In this document: positions 8,988 to 16,634 of the stretch, piece after piece | How the letters are laid out: every line of letters starts with the position of its first letter | Numbering within the stretch: position 1 is the first letter of the stretch | Assembly (NCBI GenBank): GCA_040384645.1 | Contig: JAZKIX010000208.1 | Location: 1 to 30,070 of the forward strand | DNA length: 30,070 nucleotides | Source of the DNA: JAZKIX01 sp040384645 | GTDB taxonomy: Bacteria > Pseudomonadota > Gammaproteobacteria > Burkholderiales > Burkholderiaceae_D | Direction: 5' to 3' | Translations under genes and position numbers: made by a program | The notes under the pieces: model-generated | What the model saw: only the letters and a program-made list of their open reading frames with translations | What the model was told of the DNA's origin: nothing | Database searches by the model: none

Positions 8988-10095
8988 AAAGATCGGCTTT
9001 CAAAACTCCGATGATACGAGCCGTAGCCCTCCCATCGCCATAGGGAGAAACTCCACGAGCCATCTGTTCGTACGCGGCGGTGTCATCTAAAAGGCGCTGT
9101 GTTTCGCGCACGATTTGCGCTTGATCGGTGCCGACTAATTTTGCACAACCGGCTGCAATTGCCTCAGGCCGTTCTGACTCGTTACGCAATACGAGCACGG
9201 GTTTCCCCAAGGCGGGCGCTTCTTCTTGAATGCCGCCGGAATCACTCAGGATCAAATAAGCGCGCTGCATTGCACCGATAAAGGCCTGATAATTCATGGG
9301 CGGGCAGAGGATGATTCGAGGATGGCGACCGAGAATTTCGTGAGCGATATCTTGCACATTGGGATTGGGATGTACGGGGTACAAGACCTGTACATTGGCA
9401 TTTTGTCGGACAATTGTCAGTACCGCTTGGCAAATTTCGCGAAATGGTGCACCGAAATTTTCCCTGCGATGCGCCGTCAAAATGAGCAAGCGTTTTGATC
9501 GATCAAGCGCCACGCCAGCGTCCGGTTGCCTTGCTGCGACTAATTTCAACGAATCGATTACGGTATTGCCAGTTAAATAAATCGCGTTCTCAGAAATTTT
9601 TTCGGCAAGCAGGTTTTGCCTGGCGGCCTCGGTCGGTGTGAAATGCCAAGTTGCGAACTTTGTAGCGATAATTCGATTCATTTCCTCCGGAAAGGGATTG
9701 CGCATATCACCGGTACGCAAGCCAGCCTCGACATGGCCAAAGCGGATCTGATGGTAAAAACAAGCCAGTGCGACCGCGAAAACTGTTGTTGTATCGCCTT
9801 GTGCCAGCACTGCATCAGGCTTCTCTGCCGACAATAAGGTATCAAGTTCAGTTAACAGGCGCGCGGTCAGCAGGGTCAAGCCCTGATTGCTGCGCATGAT
9901 GTTGAAATCGACATCGGGGACGATATCGAATGTGTCTAGAATTTGGTCCAGTAACTCGCGATGTTGCGCTGTGGCGATCACGCGCACCTCCGCCCACTTT
10001 TCCTTTTTTATAGCAAAAATCACAGGCGCCATTTTGATGACTTCTGGACGAGTTCCGACAACACAGAGTATCTTTTTTCGCTGCATTGTGATCAC
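8980..10095 (-). CDS. wecB: UDP-N-acetylglucosamine 2-epimerase (non-hydrolysing)
   Basis: A 371-residue enzyme converting UDP-GlcNAc to UDP-ManNAc in the cytoplasm. Diagnostic motifs are the N-terminal VVGTRPEVIKMAPV, QGDTTT with Asp101, HVEAGLRT with Glu123, FPEE with Glu137, LTAHRRENFG with His209, and SDSGGIQEEAP in the C-terminal domain. Asp101, Glu123, Glu137 and His209 correspond to the catalytic residues described for the E. coli enzyme. The start is taken as GTG at 10095, whose first base begins a GTGA overlap with the upstream methyltransferase stop; the ATG at 10086 is the alternative. Its presence suggests that ManNAc or a derivative is part of the glycan. Confidence 0.93.
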   Translation of the reverse strand: MITMQRKKILCVVGTRPEVIKMAPVIFAIKKEKWAEVRVIATAQHRELLDQILDTFDIVPDVDFNIMRSNQGLTLLTARLLTELDTLLSAEKPDAVLAQGDTTTVFAVALACFYHQIRFGHVEAGLRTGDMRNPFPEEMNRIIATKFATWHFTPTEAARQNLLAEKISENAIYLTGNTVIDSLKLVAARQPDAGVALDRSKRLLILTAHRRENFGAPFREICQAVLTIVRQNANVQVLYPVHPNPNVQDIAHEILGRHPRIILCPPMNYQAFIGAMQRAYLILSDSGGIQEEAPALGKPVLVLRNESERPEAIAAGCAKLVGTDQAQIVRETQRLLDDTAAYEQMARGVSPYGDGRATARIIGVLKADLCA

Positions 10096-11096
10096 TTGCT
10101 TGGAAATGAAATTTTCGACCTATCGGTCTCGGTATCGAGCTTTTTTTTCGGCTGGGCTGCAACAATCACGAAGTCACTTTTTAATGTGTGTGAGTCAATG
10201 AGAGCGTCTTCGATATCGAACAGCATTTTCAATATCGCCATCGACTCTGGATTGCCTTCCGTAAAATTGCCTGCAATGCCATGCAGGGCAAATTGCAAGA
10301 GCGAACCGCCGCTAGAGTTACACGCTTTGATATCGAAATAACGGTCTACCACCTGCAAAATATCCTGTGACCGAACGGCTTCAGAAGGGTCGACACGGAC
10401 GACTTCAACCGGATCGGGCAAGGGTACGCACTGTTGCACTTGACCCACGCTTCCATGCACGAAAGAGCGACGGAATCGTTCGGGGATTAGGGCAAAGCTA
10501 TGGCTGATTGCAGCTTTTTGTTCCGGGCCAAAATCAAAATGATTGGCACCGACATATTCATTGAAAAATAGCCAACCGCCGGGTTTGAGTGAATCGCGCA
10601 CCTGTTCACAGACTTTTTCCAGCGCGCCGATATGGTGCAAAGAGCCGTTGAACCATATCGCATCATAGTGACTGCGAGGCAGGCTGTGCGTCTCCACATC
10701 AGTCACGTTGTAATGGATGTTGCTGGCGCCGATTGCGGCCGCGTCGCGAATCGCCGCTTCAATTGCGGCCGGCGCGATATCGATGGCATCGCAATGGTTA
10801 AAAGCATTGAGTCGAAATAGATCGCGTTCCAAAGCGCCACTGCCGCAGCCAATGCTGAGCATGCGATCAGCCGGAACCGATACAGTGCTTTTGAGGAAAT
10901 TGCCAATGCAATACTGTACCCACGTCGGATAGACGCTATTGGCGGTCGCACGTCGCTGATGACGCCGCTGTACCGCCGGTACTGCCAGCCAATACACCTG
11001 GGGCGAAAAAGCGTCGGATCCGGCTAGATTTTCAGACCAGTGATCGGCAGTAATTTGCTTCGATTTTGTCGCAAATAAATCGGGTATGGATTTCAT
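10092..11096 (-). CDS. Class I SAM-dependent methyltransferase
   Basis: A 334-residue protein with a Rossmann methyltransferase core. Motif I is MLSIGCGSGALERDL, with an acidic residue ending strand 2 (DAIDIAPAA), then a YDAIWFNGSLHHIGALEKV motif and KPGGWLFFNEYVG after it. About 75 N-terminal and 130 C-terminal residues flank the core. The gene overlaps wecB by 4 nt and follows the large fusion glycosyltransferase by 23 bp. GAGAAG lies about 7 nt upstream of the ATG. In an ABC-exporter locus a methyltransferase may cap or decorate the glycan chain and so control its length, which is an inference; the acceptor is unknown. Confidence 0.82.
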   Translation of the reverse strand: MKSIPDLFATKSKQITADHWSENLAGSDAFSPQVYWLAVPAVQRRHQRRATANSVYPTWVQYCIGNFLKSTVSVPADRMLSIGCGSGALERDLFRLNAFNHCDAIDIAPAAIEAAIRDAAAIGASNIHYNVTDVETHSLPRSHYDAIWFNGSLHHIGALEKVCEQVRDSLKPGGWLFFNEYVGANHFDFGPEQKAAISHSFALIPERFRRSFVHGSVGQVQQCVPLPDPVEVVRVDPSEAVRSQDILQVVDRYFDIKACNSSGGSLLQFALHGIAGNFTEGNPESMAILKMLFDIEDALIDSHTLKSDFVIVAAQPKKKLDTETDRSKISFPSK

Positions 11097-11119
11097 AGTG
11101 CTGCTTCTCGATGTGCTAT

Positions 11120-13249
11120 TCAGTTTACATTCGATGAAATCGGCTGGGACTCAAGGCGATGAGAATGCGCTTCCCATTTGCCCCATTTTTTTTCAAAATA
11201 AGCTTGGTTTTTATCCCATATTTTTTGATATTCCCCACTGGCGATCAGCTTCTTGAAAGATGCTTGGCCAAAATGGTGGACAAAAGAGTCTTCTGCGCAG
11301 ACTGTCCTCAAACCGATATCCTGGATGCGACGACTATAGTCATCGTCTTCGAACATGCCGACGCCAAATTCTTCGTCCAGCAAGCCGACTTTGTCCAATA
11401 CATCTCGTCGCATGGCAACGCAGAACATCGCCAACATTGAAATATCGAATACGCGTCCCTGGTGCGTAGCGACATATTGATCTGAGAAAACTTCCATTTG
11501 GTCCAGATCGTCATAGTCCACTTCTATTTTTGCTTCGTTGCCAATAGAATTGGTAACCGGACCGACTAAGCCGATGGCCGGATCTTCCAGGTGACGCAAC
11601 AAGGGATCAAGCCAGCCTTTTGGTACCACCGTATCGTTATTCAGCAGAACGAGGAAGTGACCGGAAGCAAGGCGCAAGCCTTGGTTGTTAGCTGCGGAAA
11701 ATCCACGATTGGTATCGTTGAGGATGATGCTTATATTGGGATGGGTCCGCACCACATACCGCAGGTAGTTGCGGGTATCGTCCGATGAACCATTGTCAAC
11801 GACGATGATTTCGATATTGGGATAAGTCGTGTTGCGCAAAATGCTGTCTATGCATTGCTTTGTCAAATGCACATTGTTGTAGGTTACAACGATGATGGAT
11901 GCTTTGGCATAGAGATGAACAATGGCATCGCGCGTATGTGCAAAGCGATCTTTCCAGTCGTTGCGACGCGCAAGCTCGATTCTTCGGTTGCACAGTGCCA
12001 AGTCATTTTCTTGTAAGGCCAGTTCGATTTTTTTAACAAAACCTTGAGCGTCATTGGCAAAAAATACAAAATCGTTGTAGATACGCATTTCGTCCAGCGG
12101 CACCGAAACCACGGGTTTGCCAGCGCTGATAAATTCATAGAATTTGACTGGATCAACCGCATGCGTGACGTTATACAACCGAAAGGGAATCAGGCAAACG
12201 TCAAATCGGTATAGATAAGCAGGCATGTCGGCGTAGGGCTTTTTGCCGAGCAGATGAACATTTTTCATGCTTTCCAGGCCGGCCAAGTCTTCGACAAAGA
12301 CATCGCCGATCAACACAAAATTCCATTCGGGTCGCATCCGCGCCAAGGCGGCAAGCAGTTCAAAATCGACCCACTCGGCGAGCGCACCGTAAAATCCGAT
12401 GATAGGGCGATTGATCGCTGGCAATAGTTCATTCGGAACGCAATGCGACGAGAAAAAATCGAAGTCAACTCCGTTGCGTACCAACATACAATTCCGGCTG
12501 TATTGGGCCCATTTATCATGAAGTAGCGACGCTGTTACCGTAACCAAGTCGGCTTCTGCTACGAGTTGTTTTTCTTCTTCCAGTACCTCGGTTGTGAAAT
12601 GGGGGAAATCAACCCAATCGTCCATGCAATCATACTGAATCCGCCAGTCGCGACGAAGCCGAAGTTGTCGCGTCAGCGGCGCCCAATAGGGCAAATGGAC
12701 GACCGACACAGCGCTCTTGATCCGCATGTCTTTTGATAGGGCATCAAGGCATTCCAAACATGCATCGACATTCATTCCCGTCATGCGCTCGCCATAGAAA
12801 TTTTGGATGGCATTAACTTGTAGTGCCACTTCAAACACGCCCGGAATTATTTCGTTCAGATCATACAAGCCACCGCTTTGCGGTACTTTGGACGCAACGA
12901 TATAGAACACGCGATAACCGTTTTGTGCGAACTGGCTCATCAATTGCTGTGGCCGCTGAAAGCGCGCTGTCCACTCGATATTGGCGAAACAAATGATGTC
13001 GAGAAGGTTCGCACCAGCTTTATCGCCATTGGATGCCGCCAATGCCTGCTTCTGCCCGGTGACCTGCCGTTCATCTTTCATCCTCATTACGGTCACCCCA
13101 TTTCGTAATGAGCGCAAGCGTGTTCTGATATGCAAGGGTAAGAGGCCGCGTGCAATGGCTCGTATAAACGGGAATCGGCGAATCAAGCGAAATGAGAAAT
13201 TAATAAAAGTAGGGATAACTCTTTTCTCCTGTACGCAAAAAAATTTCAT
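11120..13249 (-). CDS. Two-domain glycosyltransferase (GT-B plus GT2 fusion)
   Basis: A 709-residue fusion. Residues about 80-440 are a GT-B domain resembling the protein encoded at 7863-8987 (FQRPQQLM, IQYDCMDDWVDF, DPVKFYEFISAGKPVV). From about residue 448 it becomes a GT2 domain (SIIVVTYNNVHLTKQCIDSIL, VVDNGSSDDT, LLNNDTVVPKGWLDPL, FEDDDYSRRI). Such proteins can add two successive sugars in the cytoplasm. The N-terminus (residues 1-60) is basic and partly hydrophobic, suggesting membrane association. The ATG lacks a clear ribosome binding site, so the start is uncertain. It is the first gene of the block, preceded by 369 bp without genes that must hold the promoter. Confidence 0.87.
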   Translation of the reverse strand: MKFFCVQEKRVIPTFINFSFRLIRRFPFIRAIARGLLPLHIRTRLRSLRNGVTVMRMKDERQVTGQKQALAASNGDKAGANLLDIICFANIEWTARFQRPQQLMSQFAQNGYRVFYIVASKVPQSGGLYDLNEIIPGVFEVALQVNAIQNFYGERMTGMNVDACLECLDALSKDMRIKSAVSVVHLPYWAPLTRQLRLRRDWRIQYDCMDDWVDFPHFTTEVLEEEKQLVAEADLVTVTASLLHDKWAQYSRNCMLVRNGVDFDFFSSHCVPNELLPAINRPIIGFYGALAEWVDFELLAALARMRPEWNFVLIGDVFVEDLAGLESMKNVHLLGKKPYADMPAYLYRFDVCLIPFRLYNVTHAVDPVKFYEFISAGKPVVSVPLDEMRIYNDFVFFANDAQGFVKKIELALQENDLALCNRRIELARRNDWKDRFAHTRDAIVHLYAKASIIVVTYNNVHLTKQCIDSILRNTTYPNIEIIVVDNGSSDDTRNYLRYVVRTHPNISIILNDTNRGFSAANNQGLRLASGHFLVLLNNDTVVPKGWLDPLLRHLEDPAIGLVGPVTNSIGNEAKIEVDYDDLDQMEVFSDQYVATHQGRVFDISMLAMFCVAMRRDVLDKVGLLDEEFGVGMFEDDDYSRRIQDIGLRTVCAEDSFVHHFGQASFKKLIASGEYQKIWDKNQAYFEKKWGKWEAHSHRLESQPISSNVN

Positions 13250-13618
13250 TCGTTTGTTGCAATATTGGATTTGCTAGTTTGGACAGGTATTGAGCCACTC
13301 ACAAATTATTCCGATTGGAACAATAGGTACGAACCTTTTATTTGCATGGAAGAATGCGCGAAGTTGGAGAATTTTGCAATCGCTGGCGTTGTCTTTTAAC
13401 AAAGGCCTTGGCATTGAATTTCTTTACAAGCGATGTAATTGCAGGGTAGGGAGTAAATGCGGGGACAACTGCCTATCAGGCGAGAGCGGGTCTTACCTGC
13501 CACTCACATACTGTGAGCAGATCGTTTTCTGAAGAATGCAGATAAATATGCTGTCCTGATCCCGATTGCGCAAGCGTTTTCCACAATGCCTGGATCGGAC
13601 AGCATCTCAATATTTAAA
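13250..13618. other. Intergenic region upstream of the first glycan block
   Basis: These 369 bp contain no convincing gene. The only long frame (13290-13532, plus) starts with TTG, lacks a ribosome binding site and resembles nothing. The region should hold the promoter for the minus-strand glycan genes that begin at 13249, but no -35/-10 pair stood out. A small inverted repeat, CTCACA-TAC-TGTGAG, lies at 13503-13517, and a larger stem-loop at 13548-13605. Confidence 0.5.
13548..13605 (-). terminator. Stem-loop downstream of the lipoprotein gene
   Basis: ATGCTGTCCTGATCC at 13548-13562 pairs with GGATCGGACAGCAT at 13592-13605, leaving one unpaired T. The loop is 29 nt and contains a further TTGCGCAA palindrome. 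It lies 14 nt past the stop of the minus-strand lipoprotein gene. There is no true T-tract after the stem, so it could be a terminator, an mRNA-stabilising 3' structure or a REP-like element. Confidence 0.35.
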
Positions 13619-14566
13619 TTAGTCCCGGATGCTGTTGGAATTGTGCACCGCGTTGTTATAAGCGCTGACCATTGAATTCACATCTTTCGCCTTGCCTGAT
13701 TGTTTCAGGTTGCGATAAGCGCCCACCATGCTGGTTAGGTGACTTTCGGCCAACTGATAATCGACGTCCGGTTTCGCGCCGCTTGTTGCAGTGTTGGCTT
13801 TGGCGTATTCCTTGCGTTGCTCGGCCAGATTGGCTTCCAGTTGTGTGATCAGGGCATCGGCGCGTTTTAATATGTCAGGATTTTTTACGCTGCTTTCTTC
13901 TTCGAACAAGCTCAAGATTTCCTTAGCTTGGCTGAGGGAAAGCGCGGTGCTGTAGGCCAGCATTTCTCCTTTTTCCTTCAGGCTTTGCAGCCGCAGTTTG
14001 GCGTTGGCGTTTTCATGCTCATCCAGGTTTTTGGAAAACTGATGACTGGCGCTGCTTGCGGCATCGAAGTTGGCGATCATTGCTGCGTGCGCGGCCTTGC
14101 CTTTGGCGAAATTATCGTCTTTGTAGGCCTTCGATTTGTAATAGGGTTCAAGCTCTTTCAATTGCACATTAAGCTTGCCGAGGGCGACGATCAATTGATC
14201 GGCTGCTTGATCCAGTGCCGGTGCCTGGGTGCTAGCGATTGCACGGCCGGCCGTCAATTGGTTCAGCGCAATTTCGATACTGCCGTCGGTGATCGACAGG
14301 TCTTTGCTTACCGTGGCGTGGTCGATATCGGCTTTCAGGTAGTGAGCGTAAGTCGCTTTCAGGCCGGAGGTGCCAATCAGCGTGTTGTAGCCTTCCGCAT
14401 ACTGCGCTGCTTTCGCGGCCATTAGATTGCTGCCAGCATTGCTAGCAGTAGCGCTGGAAGTGCCGCTGTCGCTAGAAATTAATTTGGATACTTTCTTGCA
14501 AGCCGACAGGGTGCAGGACGAGGCGACGACAAGTGCCAGTAAGAACGCGACTTTCTTGAGTTTCAC
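13619..14566 (-). CDS. YiiG-like (DUF3829) lipoprotein
   Basis: A 315-residue predicted outer-membrane or periplasmic lipoprotein. The signal peptide has a KLKK start, a hydrophobic core and lipobox LSAC, giving the lipidated Cys23; the mature protein begins Cys-Lys-Lys. The rest is strongly helical with an alternating charged/Ala pattern (for example LAEQRKEYAKANTATSG), consistent with a helical bundle as in YiiG/DUF3829 proteins, whose function is unknown. The start is GTG at 14566, supported by AAGGA 7 nt upstream. It stands alone, divergent from the P450 gene, and is preceded by the 18-bp palindrome and copy A of the three-block element. The family assignment is by resemblance. Confidence 0.78.
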   Translation of the reverse strand: MKLKKVAFLLALVVASSCTLSACKKVSKLISSDSGTSSATASNAGSNLMAAKAAQYAEGYNTLIGTSGLKATYAHYLKADIDHATVSKDLSITDGSIEIALNQLTAGRAIASTQAPALDQAADQLIVALGKLNVQLKELEPYYKSKAYKDDNFAKGKAAHAAMIANFDAASSASHQFSKNLDEHENANAKLRLQSLKEKGEMLAYSTALSLSQAKEILSLFEEESSVKNPDILKRADALITQLEANLAEQRKEYAKANTATSGAKPDVDYQLAESHLTSMVGAYRNLKQSGKAKDVNSMVSAYNNAVHNSNSIRD

Positions 14567-14604
14567 GAAATATTCCTTATAAATGGTTTAGAGAAATGGA
14601 TTAG

Positions 14605-14622
14605 TTTGGCCGGCCGGCCAAA
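14605..14622. promoter_or_regulatory. Perfect 18-bp palindrome TTTGGCCGGCCGGCCAAA
   Basis: A perfect 18-bp palindrome, 39 bp upstream of the lipoprotein start codon. It could be an operator for a dimeric regulator. It would form a loopless cruciform rather than a normal RNA hairpin. It also contains two overlapping GGCCGGCC units. Confidence 0.4.
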
Positions 14623-14680
14623 TGAGGGCGTTGGTGGGAAAATAGCGTGCCCGCTTGTCAACCATCAAAATAATGCAAAT

Positions 14681-14752
14681 AAATACTGCCTCCAGTATTT
14701 AAAATTGCGCTTATAAAACGTGCGGTTAAAGGGGGGAATTGCTAAATACCCC
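14681..14752 (+). promoter_or_regulatory. Three-block regulatory element, copy A (lipoprotein/P450 intergenic)
   Basis: AAATACTG at 14681-14688 and CAGTATTT at 14693-14700 form a perfect inverted repeat centred at 14690.5. CGTGCGG follows at 14719-14725 and ATACCCC at 14746-14752, beginning 55.5 bp from the centre. The 11-mer AAAACGTGCGG here differs from copy D (AAAACGAGCGG) by one base at the same offset. A G-run at 14731-14736 could pair with the CCCCTCCC that overlaps the third block. The element lies 115 bp from the lipoprotein start and 260 bp from the P450 start. Confidence 0.6.
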
Positions 14753-15012
14753 TCCCTAAATTGGTAATTTCATACATCAATGACGTGGCCGCAATGTTTT
14801 AAAGCGCGCATAGCGTAATCGTCAAAAGTTGTCATGTATATACGTATAAACCGCTATAGAAATAGCTGTCCGATTGCGGTACGCTCCAAAATTTCGTCGA
14901 TTTGACACTCGCTAAATTCCTTCTGGAAGTGCAGAAATGCACTGCGTCGCTCTTGCAAAAATGGATTCTTTACACACCGGGTTTGTCTTCCCGAGCAACT
15001 TGATATGAAGCC

Positions 15013-16491
15013 ATGACGATCACACAATCCGACAAACCGGATGCTGCCGGGCCGGGCTCCGCTCGGCTGCGGGCATTGAAAGATTTGCCTGGGCCGCTTG
15101 GGTTGCCGCTGCTGGGCAATTTATTGCAGGTCGACCTTAATATATTGCATGTGGTGCTGGAAGCCTGGGCCGACCGCCACGGTTCGTACTACCTGTTTCG
15201 GCTGGCGCATAAGCCGGTGCTGGTGGTATCGGAGCCGGCATTGATGCAACAAGTATTGAAACAAAGGCCGGACGTCTACCGGCGCCTCAGCGCGATCGAA
15301 TCCGTGATCGATGAGATGGGAATGAACGGCGTATTTTCGACGGAAGGCAATGCCTGGCGCCGGCAGCGCCAGATCGTCACGCAAGCCTTGAGTGCCGTAC
15401 ATCTGCGGCGCTTTGCGCCAGCGCTGGCAGAAATTGCGGAGCGTTTACGTCAGCGCTGGCATGCAAAGGCGCAATCGGGCCAGCCGGTCGATGTATTGCA
15501 AGACTTGATGTGTTACACCGTCGATGTCACCAGCAGGCTCACATTTGGGGTGGATGTCGATACGCTGGGGCAGCAATCGAGTCAGTTGAGAGAGCAATTG
15601 GGAAAAATTTTCCCGATGGTCAATCAGCGTATCAACGCGCCTTTTCCCTACTGGCGCTTCATGCGATTGCCGAGGGACTATGCACTCGATCAGGCATTGG
15701 ACGAGATAAGGGCAAATGTCGCCGGTTTGATCGAATTGAGCCGCCAGCGCCTTGGCACCATGCCGGACCTGGCTGACAATCCTGGCAACTTAGTCGAAGC
15801 TTTGCTGGTGGCGCGCGACGATAGCGGTCAGTTGTTTACCGAAGCCGAAGTCATCGCCAACGCGGTGACGATCTTGATGGCGGGCGAAGATACCACCGCC
15901 AATACCTTGGCCTGGATGATACATTTTTTGATCACGGAGGCCGCTACCCAAGAACGCTTGCAGCAGGAGCTAGACCAGCACGCGGCCGACCCTTCAGCTG
16001 CGCGCTGCGGACGGCAGACTGGCTGGATCGAAGCCTTGATGCATGAAACCATGCGATTAAAACCAGTAGCGCCGATCTTGTTTCTGGAAGCTGCGCAAGA
16101 TACGGTGCTGGGCGATGTACAGGTGACGAAAGGCACGGCAGTATTCTTGCTGACGCGTCATGCCGGTTTGTCTGAAGCGGCATGCCCTGCCGCAACCCAG
16201 TTTATCGCCGAGCGCTGGATCGATGGTGGCACGCCGGCAGCCTATCCGCCGCCACGTGATCATTTTTTACCGTTCGGCGCCGGCCCGCGCTTTTGTCCAG
16301 GGCGTAGCCTGGCATTGCTGGAAATCGAGTCGGTAATGCGTATGCTGGGGCAACATTTTATTGTAAGTCCGGTCGCTGGCACCAAGCCGGCGCAAGAACG
16401 TTTTGCGTTTTCGATGACGCCGGCAAATTTGCGGGTGAAATTTTCATTGCGGGAAATAGTTCCGGGCGTGGGCGACACGGCCGGCGCCTGA
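15013..16491 (+). CDS. Cytochrome P450
   Basis: A 492-residue haem monooxygenase. The N-terminal proline-rich LPGPLGLPLLGN, the I-helix AGEDTTANT with Thr294, the K-helix ETMRLKP (E-x-x-R) and the haem loop FGAGPRFCPGRSLAL with ligand Cys428 are all present, so the enzyme looks intact. The length and the PPRDHFLPFGAGPRFCPG segment are closer to CYP4/CYP102-like, eukaryote-type P450s than to short bacterial class I forms. No N-terminal membrane anchor is seen, so it should be soluble. No ferredoxin or reductase gene is adjacent, and electrons must come from elsewhere. A weak GAAG precedes the ATG. The substrate is unknown; fatty acids or hydrophobic compounds are possible. Confidence 0.94.
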   Translation: MTITQSDKPDAAGPGSARLRALKDLPGPLGLPLLGNLLQVDLNILHVVLEAWADRHGSYYLFRLAHKPVLVVSEPALMQQVLKQRPDVYRRLSAIESVIDEMGMNGVFSTEGNAWRRQRQIVTQALSAVHLRRFAPALAEIAERLRQRWHAKAQSGQPVDVLQDLMCYTVDVTSRLTFGVDVDTLGQQSSQLREQLGKIFPMVNQRINAPFPYWRFMRLPRDYALDQALDEIRANVAGLIELSRQRLGTMPDLADNPGNLVEALLVARDDSGQLFTEAEVIANAVTILMAGEDTTANTLAWMIHFLITEAATQERLQQELDQHAADPSAARCGRQTGWIEALMHETMRLKPVAPILFLEAAQDTVLGDVQVTKGTAVFLLTRHAGLSEAACPAATQFIAERWIDGGTPAAYPPPRDHFLPFGAGPRFCPGRSLALLEIESVMRMLGQHFIVSPVAGTKPAQERFAFSMTPANLRVKFSLREIVPGVGDTAGA

Positions 16492-16520
16492 TATCGCGAT
16501 CTGGCGCTCCGCTGCGGCTT

Positions 16521-16528
16521 GGTATACT
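16521..16528 (+). promoter_or_regulatory. Extended -10 promoter for the helicase gene
   Basis: TTGG followed by TATACT (16523-16528) gives an extended -10 (TGnTATACT) with no good -35. The predicted start near 16535 would leave a leader of about 100 nt before the helicase ATG at 16635. It lies 30 bp after the P450 stop. Confidence 0.45.
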
Positions 16529-16634
16529 TGAGGCCAATCTCCATCGCCGGCTAGTTTTCCGGTTGAAGCCGGCCCCGCTCGACATACGATGCGCGAAGGA
16601 CGGTTTCTGCTTCCTTCAAGGATCTGTCTCTACC

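Larger units (their letters stand above)
14567..15012. other. Divergent intergenic region between lipoprotein and P450 genes
   Basis: These 446 bp hold no gene. They contain the perfect 18-bp palindrome at 14605-14622, copy A of the three-block element at 14681-14752, and an AT-rich stretch with TATACGTATA near 14838. Both flanking genes start outward from this region, so it carries both promoters, but I could not place either with confidence. Confidence 0.6.

Noticed and set aside
13290..13532. Plus-strand 80-codon frame in the intergenic region
   Set aside because: It has a TTG start, no ribosome binding site and no recognisable protein features.
16563..16634. Upstream extension of the helicase frame to 16563
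   Set aside because: The additional 24 residues are unlike any RhlE N-terminus, and the frame from 16635 begins exactly like the family.
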